The notes under the pieces are model-generated. The model was not told where the DNA came from, made no database searches, and was given only the letters and a program-made list of their open reading frames with translations. A program made the position numbers and the translations under genes. A stretch of DNA of 64,000 nucleotides, taken from positions 1 through 64,000 of the forward strand of contig NZ_QLMA01000002.1 in assembly GCF_003259435.1 (NCBI RefSeq), written 5' to 3'. Of the stretch, positions 36,071 through 45,482 are shown in pieces (the stretch's first letter is position 1; each line of letters opens with the position of its first letter). The DNA is from Chitinophaga dinghuensis. Lineage in GTDB: Bacteria; Bacteroidota; Bacteroidia; Chitinophagales; Chitinophagaceae.

Positions 36071-37147
36071 TTATAATTTATCTGACGAGATTTTTCCTTC
36101 CTGATTAATACTGATGGATTTTTGTAAGGATGGCACTTTAATAGTGGCAGTAAACTGTTTGCTGATGCCTTCTATTTGCAGTGGATACTTTCCTGCAGGC
36201 AGTTTCAACTGGCTCGCAGCAGTAGCATATCGTCCGTTTTTAGCGCGATATTCCTGCTGTGCATAGTATGCCAGCCATAATTGTTGCTTCACTTCTTCTT
36301 CTGCAGGCATGATGAATGCTGGCGCATTCGTGTGTGCCTTACGATCAGAAAATTGCAGATATCCCCATCTTTCCGGAGCATGCATGTTAATAATATCCTG
36401 AGCGCTCCAAACCCAGTTATGTTCCGGGTTTCCGCGTTTTACATATTTTCCGTCGCGAATATCTGTATCCCATTCTACGCGGGAAAAGTTGATCCGCCAG
36501 GTATTACCATCTGTCGGATGATCCTTATCTCCGAAGAAACGAAGCGCGCTGAATGGAATGGCCATTTCAACCGTCCAGGAGGAATCGATATCATTCGGAT
36601 TATTCAGCGTACCATTTACGCTTACGGCGGTCAGTAATCCTTTGGTATCCCAGTTGAGCATAGCCTGGCCTCCATTCCGATATGGTTTGTTCATAAACAG
36701 ATCCATCACCGTATTGAGGGCATTGATTTCCAGTTCAAAGTACTGGTGAGTGTCTCCATCCGGATCGATGAATACTTCAAAATCATTATCATGAAAAATG
36801 ATCGCATCATGATCTTTTAAGGTACCCCATACATGCGGCTCCTGCAACCAGGCAGCAATGTATAAATACTTTTCGTCCCATAACAATTTAATACGTGTAC
36901 GGTAATTCGGTGCAGGCATACGACTTCCTTCTATGTCTGTAAAATCTGCCGACCATGCTGCCGCTTTCCAGGAATCTTCGTCCAAATGTCCGTCAATTCT
37001 AATGCTGTCCATTGTACGCATACAAACATAGTTCCGAGGCGTACCGGCAAAGGGTTTGAATGCAGCCGAGAAAGTTTGAGCAACGCCATTTCCGGGCAAT
37101 AGACTGCCCATCATTATCAGTACCAGCAACCAATAACATCTATACAT
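36071..37147 (-). CDS. Secreted carbohydrate-binding family 9-like protein
   Basis: 358 residues from ATG 37147; an in-frame TTG lies two codons earlier. The signal peptide reads YWLLVLIMMGSLLPGNGVAQ. Residues about 45-250 match the CBM9-like/DOMON-type fold: IDGHLDEDSWKAAAW, KLLWDEKYLYIAAWL, DNDFEVFIDPDGD and FELEINALNTVMDLF. Such domains bind reducing-end sugars in xylanases and occur alone in Bacteroidota. It is the first gene of the pair with the GHL-like protein and may deliver substrate to it. Confidence 0.82.
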   Translation of the reverse strand: MYRCYWLLVLIMMGSLLPGNGVAQTFSAAFKPFAGTPRNYVCMRTMDSIRIDGHLDEDSWKAAAWSADFTDIEGSRMPAPNYRTRIKLLWDEKYLYIAAWLQEPHVWGTLKDHDAIIFHDNDFEVFIDPDGDTHQYFELEINALNTVMDLFMNKPYRNGGQAMLNWDTKGLLTAVSVNGTLNNPNDIDSSWTVEMAIPFSALRFFGDKDHPTDGNTWRINFSRVEWDTDIRDGKYVKRGNPEHNWVWSAQDIINMHAPERWGYLQFSDRKAHTNAPAFIMPAEEEVKQQLWLAYYAQQEYRAKNGRYATAASQLKLPAGKYPLQIEGISKQFTATIKVPSLQKSISINQEGKISSDKL

Positions 37148-37262
37148 AACCAACCAATTTTCAACGTTTAACTTGAGGAGACCAAAGTTAATCTTATTAA
37201 TTATGAATCCTAGACCAGCATTTATCGTTACATTTATACGATTCTAAACAACCTTTCAGCAC

Positions 37263-39293
37263 ATGTATAAACCAATTTTACTGACAGGATTATTATTTAC
37301 AACTATGGCAGCATCAGCACAGGAAAAGATGACGCCAGAGCTGCTGTGGCAGCTAGGTAGAGTGAGTGGAGAAACCGTGTCTGCAGATGGCAAATCTGTT
37401 ATCTATAGCGTTTCTCAGGTAAACCTTGCAGAAAATAAAAGCGAGAAAAATCTTTTCTCTATTCCCCTTGTCGGTGGTAATGTCAAACAACTGACCAATT
37501 CCATTGGCGCAGAAGGAGATGTGGCATTACTCCCTGGTAACAAAATCGGATATTCCCTTAAAGGACAGTGGTGGGAAATGAACGCCGACGGTTCAAACCC
37601 CGTTCAGAAAACCAATGTAGATGGTGGCATGGAGAATATCCGTATCTCTCCGGATGGAAAATATATCCTCTTCTCCAAAGAGGTGAAAATCAAAAAAGTA
37701 TCCGGACATGATTTCTACAGCGATCTTCCTAAATCCAACGTTCAGATTTATGATAACCTGAACTATCGTCACTGGGATACCTGGGAAGATGGTAAATTCT
37801 CTCATGTATTCTTTGCCACTTATGAAGATGGGAAAGTAGGTACTCCTGTGGATATCATGGCAGAAGAGCCTTATGATTGTCCTCAGATGCCTTCCGGCGG
37901 CGCAGAAGACATGATTTGGAGTGCAGACGGAAAAAGCATTCTGTACATCTGCAAGAAAAAATTCGGTAAAGCTTACGCGATAAGTACCAATACCGATGTG
38001 TATGAATATAATATTGCTTCCGGGAAGACGAGCAATCTTTCTGAAGGCATGATGGGCTACGATGTAGCGCCGTCTTTCAGTCCCGATGGTAAACAATTAC
38101 TGTGGCTGAGTATGGCCCATGATGGCTATGAAGCGGATAAAAATGATATCATTGTACTGAATCGTGCAACAGGCGTTAAAACCAACCTGACCAAAGGCTG
38201 GGATGGCACTGTATCCTCTGCCCGCTTCAGTAATGATGGCAAAAAAATCTACTTCCTTGCTGTCATCAAAGGTACCGAGCAACTGCTGGAAATTACGCTC
38301 CAGAAAGAGGTAGCGGCTACAAACGAAAAACATATCCGTCAGGTTACCAGTGGCGATTTTGATATCAACGATATGGTAGCGCAAAGTGGTAATACCATGG
38401 TGGTTACCCGTACTGATATGAACCACGCCGCTGAAGTATTTACTGTAGATCTGGCGAAAGGTGGCGTACAACCATTGACCACTGTAAATAAGGCTACCTA
38501 CGATAAAATCGGCATGAGCAAAGTGGAAAAAAGATGGATCAAAACCACCGATAATAAAGAAATGTTGGCCTGGGTGATCTATCCGCCAGATTTCGATCCT
38601 GCTAAGAAATATCCAACTTTATTGTATTGCCAGGGTGGTCCACAATCAGCCCTCAGCCAGTTCTACTCTTACCGTTGGAACTTCCAGCTAATGGCGGCAC
38701 AGGGTTACATTGTGGTAGCGCCTAACCGTCGTGGTATGCCAGGTCATGGAGTAGAGTGGAATGCAGCAATTAGTAAAGACTGGGGAGGACAACCTATCCG
38801 CGATTATCTGAGCGCTATTGATGATGTGAGTAAAGAAAGTTATGTAGACAAGAACAGACTGGGTGCTGTTGGCGCCAGCTATGGCGGATATTCTGTGTAC
38901 ATGCTGGCAGGCGTACACGAAAACAGATTCAAAACCTTTATTGCACATGATGGTCTTTTCGATCTGAAAAGCTGGTATGGCACTACCGAAGAACTCTGGT
39001 TTGCCAACTGGGATATCGGAGCATATTGGGATAAAGCCAATGCCGACACTTATAAGAACTTCAACCCAAGTGAGCACGCCAACAAATGGAATACGCCTAT
39101 TCTTATCATCCAGGGTGGTATTGACTTCCGCGTACCTATCGAGCAGGGCTTGCAGGCATTCCAGCTGGCACAGTTGAAAGGTATCAAGAGTAAGTTGCTG
39201 TATTTCCCTGAAGAAAATCACTGGGTACTTAAACCTCAGAATGCCATCGTATGGCAGCGTGAGTTCTTCAACTGGCTGAAAGAAACACTCTAA
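37263..39293 (+). CDS. S9 family serine peptidase (prolyl oligopeptidase/DPP-like)
   Basis: 676 residues with signal peptide MYKPILLTGLLFTTMAASAQ. The N-terminal 420 residues form a beta-propeller with WD40-like SPDGKYILFS repeats. The alpha/beta-hydrolase domain carries GASYGGYS with Ser539, Asp621 in GGIDFRVP and His653 in ENHWVL. It most resembles acylaminoacyl- or dipeptidyl-peptidases. It should trim peptides in the periplasm or outside, alongside the M13 and M28 enzymes of this window. Enoyl-CoA hydratase follows 30 bp later. Confidence 0.93.
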   Translation: MYKPILLTGLLFTTMAASAQEKMTPELLWQLGRVSGETVSADGKSVIYSVSQVNLAENKSEKNLFSIPLVGGNVKQLTNSIGAEGDVALLPGNKIGYSLKGQWWEMNADGSNPVQKTNVDGGMENIRISPDGKYILFSKEVKIKKVSGHDFYSDLPKSNVQIYDNLNYRHWDTWEDGKFSHVFFATYEDGKVGTPVDIMAEEPYDCPQMPSGGAEDMIWSADGKSILYICKKKFGKAYAISTNTDVYEYNIASGKTSNLSEGMMGYDVAPSFSPDGKQLLWLSMAHDGYEADKNDIIVLNRATGVKTNLTKGWDGTVSSARFSNDGKKIYFLAVIKGTEQLLEITLQKEVAATNEKHIRQVTSGDFDINDMVAQSGNTMVVTRTDMNHAAEVFTVDLAKGGVQPLTTVNKATYDKIGMSKVEKRWIKTTDNKEMLAWVIYPPDFDPAKKYPTLLYCQGGPQSALSQFYSYRWNFQLMAAQGYIVVAPNRRGMPGHGVEWNAAISKDWGGQPIRDYLSAIDDVSKESYVDKNRLGAVGASYGGYSVYMLAGVHENRFKTFIAHDGLFDLKSWYGTTEELWFANWDIGAYWDKANADTYKNFNPSEHANKWNTPILIIQGGIDFRVPIEQGLQAFQLAQLKGIKSKLLYFPEENHWVLKPQNAIVWQREFFNWLKETL

Positions 39294-39323
39294 TTTTCAT
39301 TCATTCACACCAAAATAATCTCC

Positions 39324-40100
39324 ATGACTGCTTTAACGCTTGACATCAAGGATGGTATCGCTACCATCACCCTGAACCGACCGGAAGTATACAACGCATT
39401 CAATGATCCGCTCAGCTATGAGCTACAGGACGCATTAAAGAAAGTAGAAAGGGATGCTGCCGTTAGGGTAGTAGTACTCACTGGAGCTGGAAAGGCTTTC
39501 AGTAGCGGTCAGGATCTTAAAGCATCCATGGAGGCCGGCAAGCGGAATTTGAGCGAATCTCTGCATAAACGGTATAATCCAATTATCCGTGCCATCAGGA
39601 ACATGCCCAAACCCGTGATCTGCAAACTGAATGGCGTGGCTGCCGGTGCAGGATGTTCCCTGGCCCTGGCCTGCGATGTCATCATTGCCAGCGAAACCGC
39701 CAGTATGATAGAGATTTTCATCAATATTGCACTGGTACTGGATTCCGGCTCTTCCTACTTCCTGCCAAGGACTGTAGGTTATCACCGGGCCTTCGAACTG
39801 GCTACCAAAGCCACCAAAGTGAGCGCAGAAGAAGCCCTGAAAATGGGTCTGGTGAATAAGGTAGTTCCAGCCACCGCGCTGGATGAGGCAGTGGCAGAAG
39901 AGGCGAAGTATTACGCCAACGCCCCTACGAAAGCAATTGCCCTCATGAAGAAAATGCTCACCAAAGGCATGACAGAAAGCCTGGATGAGGTATTGGAATA
40001 TGAAGCCTATTGCCAGGAAATTGCCGGTAATTCAACAGATAATACAGAAGGAGTGACGGCATTTCTGGAAAAACGCCAGCCGGTATTTACCGGAAAATAA
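39324..40100 (+). CDS. Enoyl-CoA hydratase/isomerase (PaaG-like)
   Basis: 258 residues, crotonase fold. The first oxyanion strand is GAGKAFSSGQDLK (about 53-65) and the second GVAAGAGCSLALACD (about 105-119). An Asp is found near SGSSYFLP and there is no Glu pair typical of mitochondrial hydratase; this pattern is nearer to PaaG (ring-1,2-epoxyphenylacetyl-CoA isomerase). No other paa gene is present in the window, so the substrate is open. Confidence 0.88.
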   Translation: MTALTLDIKDGIATITLNRPEVYNAFNDPLSYELQDALKKVERDAAVRVVVLTGAGKAFSSGQDLKASMEAGKRNLSESLHKRYNPIIRAIRNMPKPVICKLNGVAAGAGCSLALACDVIIASETASMIEIFINIALVLDSGSSYFLPRTVGYHRAFELATKATKVSAEEALKMGLVNKVVPATALDEAVAEEAKYYANAPTKAIALMKKMLTKGMTESLDEVLEYEAYCQEIAGNSTDNTEGVTAFLEKRQPVFTGK

Positions 40101-40116
40101 TGCAGCTCCTCCCAAT

Positions 40117-40152
40117 AAAAAACGCGTCCCGCCAAGGCAGGACGCGTTTTTT
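40117..40152 (+). terminator. Terminator between convergent genes
   Basis: A 13-bp stem (40117-40129 with 40140-40152) is extended by an inner GCC/GGC pair. It has T runs on the plus side and A runs on the other, so it works in both directions. Confidence 0.88.
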
Positions 40153-40170
40153 TATATTCGTTTATTGGTA

Positions 40171-40872
40171 TTAAAGACCACTCAGGGCGATACCAATCTG
40201 GTAAGATCTGATATCGTATTTGTCGCTGTTTTTCAGCAACGGATTCAGGGAGTAGCTGCCAAAGAGGGCAAAGTTACCATAACCTACGCGGGCAGTAGCC
40301 GCAAAACGCCATGGGTTGAAGAACTCCTTGTTTCTTTCCTTGTCGGTGGTTTTACCGCCGTTAGGACCAGTGAACTTCGCTTTGGTGTGCGCATCTACTA
40401 AGGCGCCAATTTTCACACCGAGAGCTGCTTTGAAACCTTTGTTGGCATTGTCCGGAACGGAACGATATCTCAGCTCAACAGGGATCTCAATATAAGTAGT
40501 AGCTACTTTATATCTCTTATTAGTAGTAGTGTAAGGGAAAGTAACGTCTGTTGCATTTACACGACCTGCTACATCCATGCTGTGATCTTTCAGCATAACG
40601 CCGCTGGTGCTGATACCAATACCAGGAGCAATACTGAAGTTAGACTTCTTAAGAGGCATGTCATACATGAATGCAATATTAAAGCCCCTGTTGAAACCGG
40701 TTTTCACACTGTCTGGAGATCCGGCCCAGCCATCATAAGCCACCTGGATCATCAGGAAATCCCTGGAATGGGTAACAGAATTCATCGCTTTATTCATCGG
40801 CGAACCAGCATCCTGTGCGAAAACTCCTAATGAAGCGGCTATGAGCCCAAGGGTAAAAATTATTTTTTTCAT
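40171..40872 (-). CDS. Outer-membrane beta-barrel protein (PorT-like)
   Basis: 233 residues with signal peptide MKKIIFTLGLIAASLGVFAQ. Alternating amphipathic strands (SIAPGIGISTSGVML, YIEIPVELRYRS, AALGVKIGALVDAH) and a final RSYQIGIALSGL end as in 8-strand barrels of the PorT/OmpA-like group. No enzymatic motif. Role unknown. Confidence 0.8.
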   Translation of the reverse strand: MKKIIFTLGLIAASLGVFAQDAGSPMNKAMNSVTHSRDFLMIQVAYDGWAGSPDSVKTGFNRGFNIAFMYDMPLKKSNFSIAPGIGISTSGVMLKDHSMDVAGRVNATDVTFPYTTTNKRYKVATTYIEIPVELRYRSVPDNANKGFKAALGVKIGALVDAHTKAKFTGPNGGKTTDKERNKEFFNPWRFAATARVGYGNFALFGSYSLNPLLKNSDKYDIRSYQIGIALSGL

Positions 40873-41051
40873 AAAAATCTTAATACTTAAGAAAAAGAAT
40901 ATTAGGCAAATTTAATGGAATGATTATAAAATGATTGGTTAAAATATTGCAAAAACAACCCCTAAATTACTCATTCCGGAGATGGAAGTTACATAAAAAC
41001 TCATATTGATAATCATATTCTTTCCTTGCTACTCTTTTACTTTGGTTGTGC

Positions 41052-41070
41052 AAAATGAACAAAATGAACA
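41052..41070 (-). promoter_or_regulatory. Two overlapping inverted TGTTCATTTT boxes
   Basis: AAAATGAACA at 41052-41061 and again at 41061-41070 is the reverse complement of the box repeated at 4919-5221. They lie about 120 bp before the hybrid histidine kinase. The rest of 40873-41190 is AT-rich and shows no gene. Confidence 0.45.
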
Positions 41071-41190
41071 GGCAAAATGGTATAAATAATCCTTAATTTG
41101 AAATAAAATCGGTCTTTCGGGACTTAACCCCTGCCAACGCTGACAATTTACTGTTGTACAATTTTTAAGAGTTTTTGAACATTCTTGGTA

Positions 41191-43800
41191 ATGAAAAAAA
41201 TTGTTAATAGCGTTATTTGGCTTTTTGTTACTATCGGACTGGTACTGTGCGTGCTTCTCTTTTATGCCTGGAACATCAGGCAGAGAACACAGGCGGCCGC
41301 CGCTCTGCTCCTCAATAAAAGTATCTCCCGCGAACAGTTACATGTCTATATTCAAAAGGACCTGAGCTACACCAGTTACAGTTTCCTATTTATCATGTTT
41401 GTGGTTTTCCTCGCCATCGTTTTCCTCTGCGTGGAAGCCCGCCAGATATCCTGGCATATTTCCCGACTGAGAGAAAGGGCCAACCGCATGCATAAAAATG
41501 CCCAGTCCTACAAACGCCTGGCCCAACAAGCCGGCCCTATCATGTATACCTCCTCTCCGGAAGGGTACTTCACCTTCGTAAATGATGCTGTGGAAGATAT
41601 TACCGGCTACTCCGCCGAGGAAGTAGTAGGTAAACATTACTCCATGTTCCTTGATAAAAAGACGTTCGAACAGCTACAGCCCTTCTATGTACAGCAGATG
41701 AAAGGCTACCAGGACTATTCCTCCACCCAGTTCGAAATCATTACCCGCAGTGGAGAAAGGAAATTCGTAGAGCAATTGGTATCCGCCATCAGAGATGATG
41801 ATGGCCGCGTGACGGAATTCCAGTGCGTTGTCCGCGATCTGTATAGTAGCAAGGAGGCCGACTATTCCGGGGATTATATCCGGGAAAGAATGGAAGCAGT
41901 GATTGATTTTACTCCTTCCATGATGTTTATTAAAGATATGACTGGCCGTTATATTCTTACCAACAGGCGCTTCCTCGATGTAATGGGTATACGAAAAGAT
42001 GATATCATCGGGCAGATAGACGACGATCTGCCTTACCCTTGGGTGAGCCGCTATGCACGACTGGACGCCCAGGTTATCAGTACCGGCCATCCCGCCACCA
42101 TGGATGATACCCTCGAAATAAACGGGGAACAAACACATTATTATATCACCAAGTTCCCATTGCGTAATGCATACGACGAAATGATCGGTATCTGTTGTAC
42201 CGCCCATGATGTGACGGAAAGAAAGAACTATATCAAAGAACTTGTCAAAACACAACGGTTAGCGGAAGAGGCCAAGAGAGCACAGGAAACCTTCCTGGCC
42301 AATATGAGCCATGAAATTCGTACCCCCATGAATGGTATCCTGGGTATGACCAGACTCTTAATGCAGGATACCCGCTTACAGGAGAATCAGATGGAATTTG
42401 TACATGCCATCCAGACATCCGCCTCAAATTTGCTTGTAATCATTAATGAAATCCTCGACTTCTCTAAAATAAAAGCGGGGAAACTCAAGCTGGAAGAGAA
42501 ACCTTTCATCCTCCGCGAAGAAATTGAAAAAGCCTTGTACCCCCTGAAACATCAGGCACAAGAGAAAAAACTGGACTTTATCACGGTCATAGATGAAAAT
42601 ATTCCTAAATGTTTGATCGGTGATAAAATCCGCCTGCTACAGGTATTAGTCAACCTGGTGGAAAATGCCATCAAGTTTACCGCCAGAGGTAGCGTGAGCG
42701 TATATGTTTCCGCGTTGGACGCCGATGAAAAAAGTGTAAGCCTGGTTTATGAGGTAACAGATACGGGCATAGGAATCGCCCAGGAAAAACAGCAATTCGT
42801 ATTCGACAGCTTCACCCAGACACATGCGGATAATAACCGGACCTTCGGCGGAACCGGCCTGGGACTAGCCATATGCAAGGAACTCGTGGAAATGCAAAAC
42901 GGCGCCATCACATTGGACAGCACTCCAGGGAAAGGTTCCCGTTTCCGGGTAGTACAACCATTCCTGTATGATAATAGCCTGTCGCCGGAAGTAGAACAGT
43001 TGTCTCCCCATATACTGAAAGGAAAACCATTGCTGGGCAAATCAATTCTGGTAGTAGAAGATAACTTGATCAACCAGAAAGTGGCCTGGCATGCCCTCAA
43101 CAAAGGAGGCGCCAGGGTGCATATGGTGGAAAATGGCCGCGTTGCCGTAGAATTGCTGCTTTTCCAGAAATATGACTGTATCCTCATGGATATACAGATG
43201 CCAGGAATGGATGGCTATGAAGCCACCCGACTAATACGCAAAAATGGTATCACTACGGCAATTATTGCTATGACTGCCTCCGCATTAAAAGGCGAAAAAG
43301 AAAGATGCCTGGAAATCGGTATGAATGATTATATCTCCAAACCATACGAACAAGAAGAATTGTACACCAAAATCCTCAAAGCAACCGGCTCCTGGGTTCC
43401 TGCTCCCATGCCGTCTGTAGCACCAGTTCAGGAAGTAATTCCTGCTGGCCCCGATAGCGATTACCTTCGCGATAAAGTAGGCCTGGATGACCAGGAAATA
43501 CTGGGCCTCTATCAGGATATGCTCACAGAATTCCCCAACAAACTGGAAGAATTACAGCAAAATGTTCAGCAACAAAACTGGGAGCAAGTGTTTATGCTGG
43601 CTCACCAACTGAAAACGTTGTTCACTTTACTGCAATTCAAGGAAGCGATGAGCCTTAGTTTGTCTATTGAGCGCGATGCGCAGACACGGGAAAATCTGGC
43701 CACTATTCCCCATCGTGTCGGGAATCTGATGCAGGCCTGGCATACATTCCTGCCTGCATTGAAAATGGCCGCCAATCAGGCTGTTGGCAATGTAAAGTAG
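41191..43800 (+). CDS. Hybrid histidine kinase: 2 TM, 2 PAS, HisKA, HATPase, REC, HPt
   Basis: 869 residues from ATG 41191; a TTG two codons earlier is less likely. Two N-terminal helices (about 8-25 and 65-85) are followed by a PAS domain (EGYFTFVNDAVEDITGYSAEE) and a second PAS (about 235-345). HisKA has His374 in NMSHEIRTPMNG. HATPase shows LVNLVENAIKFT and GTGLGLAI. REC has phospho-acceptor Asp667 in CILMDIQMPGMDGYE. The C-terminal HPt has His805 in AHQLKTLF. The full His-Asp-His relay is in one chain, so a separate output regulator should exist elsewhere. It converges with and overlaps the Kdp-linked kinase gene by 25 bp. Confidence 0.92.
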   Translation: MKKIVNSVIWLFVTIGLVLCVLLFYAWNIRQRTQAAAALLLNKSISREQLHVYIQKDLSYTSYSFLFIMFVVFLAIVFLCVEARQISWHISRLRERANRMHKNAQSYKRLAQQAGPIMYTSSPEGYFTFVNDAVEDITGYSAEEVVGKHYSMFLDKKTFEQLQPFYVQQMKGYQDYSSTQFEIITRSGERKFVEQLVSAIRDDDGRVTEFQCVVRDLYSSKEADYSGDYIRERMEAVIDFTPSMMFIKDMTGRYILTNRRFLDVMGIRKDDIIGQIDDDLPYPWVSRYARLDAQVISTGHPATMDDTLEINGEQTHYYITKFPLRNAYDEMIGICCTAHDVTERKNYIKELVKTQRLAEEAKRAQETFLANMSHEIRTPMNGILGMTRLLMQDTRLQENQMEFVHAIQTSASNLLVIINEILDFSKIKAGKLKLEEKPFILREEIEKALYPLKHQAQEKKLDFITVIDENIPKCLIGDKIRLLQVLVNLVENAIKFTARGSVSVYVSALDADEKSVSLVYEVTDTGIGIAQEKQQFVFDSFTQTHADNNRTFGGTGLGLAICKELVEMQNGAITLDSTPGKGSRFRVVQPFLYDNSLSPEVEQLSPHILKGKPLLGKSILVVEDNLINQKVAWHALNKGGARVHMVENGRVAVELLLFQKYDCILMDIQMPGMDGYEATRLIRKNGITTAIIAMTASALKGEKERCLEIGMNDYISKPYEQEELYTKILKATGSWVPAPMPSVAPVQEVIPAGPDSDYLRDKVGLDDQEILGLYQDMLTEFPNKLEELQQNVQQQNWEQVFMLAHQLKTLFTLLQFKEAMSLSLSIERDAQTRENLATIPHRVGNLMQAWHTFLPALKMAANQAVGNVK

Positions 43801-45482
43801 AAAGTACTGCCTTTTCCTTCTTCACTCGTAACGCCGATATGGCCTCCCTGCGCTTCAATAAATTCTTTTGAGATAGCGAGGCCTAGTCCGCTACCCTTGG
43901 CACTTCTAACGCCAGGCACCTGGAAAAAGCGTTCAAAAATCCGGTCCGTAAATGCAGCAGGTATTCCTTTTCCGTGATCACGTACGGAGAACAAGACTAC
44001 GTTTCCTTCTGCCGCGGTCACTTGTAAATCAATCTGCGATTTAGGCTTGGAATAACGTATAGCATTGGTCAACAGATTGACCAGTACCCAGGCAGTCTTT
44101 TCCACATCCGCTACTATTAAAGGTAAACTCTCTGGAACTACCGGCACTATGGCTATTTCCCGTTGAGACGCCTGCTTCTGAACAGTATCCAAAGCATATT
44201 CCACCACCTGCCGCGCTGCAACTGGCTGTGGCTGCAGCTGGATATTGCCGCTTTCTACCTGCGATAAATCCAGCAACTCACTTACAATTTTAATCATCCT
44301 GCGATTATCCTGTTTCAAACTGTCTACCAGCTCTTTCTGCTCAGTGGACAACTGCCCTACGCGATCATCTTCTAATAACTTCAGACTGAAGTCGGAGGAG
44401 GCGAGGGGCGTTTTCAGTTCATGGGAAATAGTAGCGATGAAATGTGTTTTAGCAATATCTTGCTCTTTGAAAGCGGTTATATTTTTCAATATAACGACAT
44501 AGCCTATACGCTCTTTTTCATGCTTGATGTCTGCCACCTCTCTGGTAAAAAAGGATTCCTTCCCATCCACCACAATTTTCAGCGGCGTATTTTCCTGGTT
44601 GTTTACCAGGTATTTCAGCAGATCATTGTATTTACCTGCCTCTTCCGCTGGATGTCCTACCAGGTCTTTTTCCTGCATATTCAACAACTGCAATGCCTGC
44701 GTATTCACAAAAAGGATAGTATTCCGGGTGTCAAAACCGATTGTGGCATCTTTGAGGCTACTGATAATAGCTTCTGCACGCGTTTTTTCAAACATAATAC
44801 GAGCAATATTACTATGCTCATATTCGTCCAGTCGTTGCGCCATGGTATTGAATGCAGTGGCCAGTTCTCCGAATTCATCGCCGGATTTGAAGTGCAGCCT
44901 TTTGCTATACTGTTTATCGGCGATCCCTTTGATACCTTCTGTCAGTTCATGAATAGGGTTGGCAATATATCCGGGGAAATTATAAACGAAGGTGAGTCCT
45001 ACGAGGAAGCAAACACCACTGATGATAGCAATATATAACAACGCCTTATCGGCGGCCATTTTCACTTTTTCATTCTTTCCCACGATGGCCGCCATATTCA
45101 GGTCCATAATGATGTAGATATTCTTCTTGATGGCGGCAATATCAGCAGGAGCGTAGGCGGAGTCCTGTGCGACCCGGCTAAAGGCCGCAGCTACGGCAGC
45201 AGTAGCACGCATCTCTCCTTGTTCGGTAACATTCGCTTGTTGCCGGTGTAAACTGGAGTTGAATAGCTGGATGGCAGAGTCGCGATGCTGGGGCAGTTCC
45301 TCCAGGGCTACCAGCATGTTCTTCGCATACTCGACAGACTCATAGTTATCTTTGAGGATAATTTTTGCTTTTTCGTTTAGGCGGCTCAGGTAGTAGTAGC
45401 CCAGCACGCTGACGACGAGCAGCATGATATATAAGAAAAGTACCCCCAGGGTGATCTTCGTTTTCAGCCTAATGTTACTCAT
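43776..45482 (-). CDS. Kdp-linked sensor histidine kinase (HAMP-PAS-HisKA-HATPase)
   Basis: 568 residues. Two membrane helices (12-32 and about 148-168) flank a periplasmic helical domain. A HAMP (about 170-222), a PAS (about 235-335), HisKA with His354 in ISHELKTPL and HATPase with NLLTNAIRYS and GSGLGLAI follow. It takes the place of the C-terminal half of E. coli KdpD but with a different sensor module. Its ATG overlaps the stop of the KdpD N-terminal gene by four bases (ATGA). It is the last gene of the operon. No KdpE is found next to it. Confidence 0.9.
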   Translation of the reverse strand: MSNIRLKTKITLGVLFLYIMLLVVSVLGYYYLSRLNEKAKIILKDNYESVEYAKNMLVALEELPQHRDSAIQLFNSSLHRQQANVTEQGEMRATAAVAAAFSRVAQDSAYAPADIAAIKKNIYIIMDLNMAAIVGKNEKVKMAADKALLYIAIISGVCFLVGLTFVYNFPGYIANPIHELTEGIKGIADKQYSKRLHFKSGDEFGELATAFNTMAQRLDEYEHSNIARIMFEKTRAEAIISSLKDATIGFDTRNTILFVNTQALQLLNMQEKDLVGHPAEEAGKYNDLLKYLVNNQENTPLKIVVDGKESFFTREVADIKHEKERIGYVVILKNITAFKEQDIAKTHFIATISHELKTPLASSDFSLKLLEDDRVGQLSTEQKELVDSLKQDNRRMIKIVSELLDLSQVESGNIQLQPQPVAARQVVEYALDTVQKQASQREIAIVPVVPESLPLIVADVEKTAWVLVNLLTNAIRYSKPKSQIDLQVTAAEGNVVLFSVRDHGKGIPAAFTDRIFERFFQVPGVRSAKGSGLGLAISKEFIEAQGGHIGVTSEEGKGSTFYFTLPTA

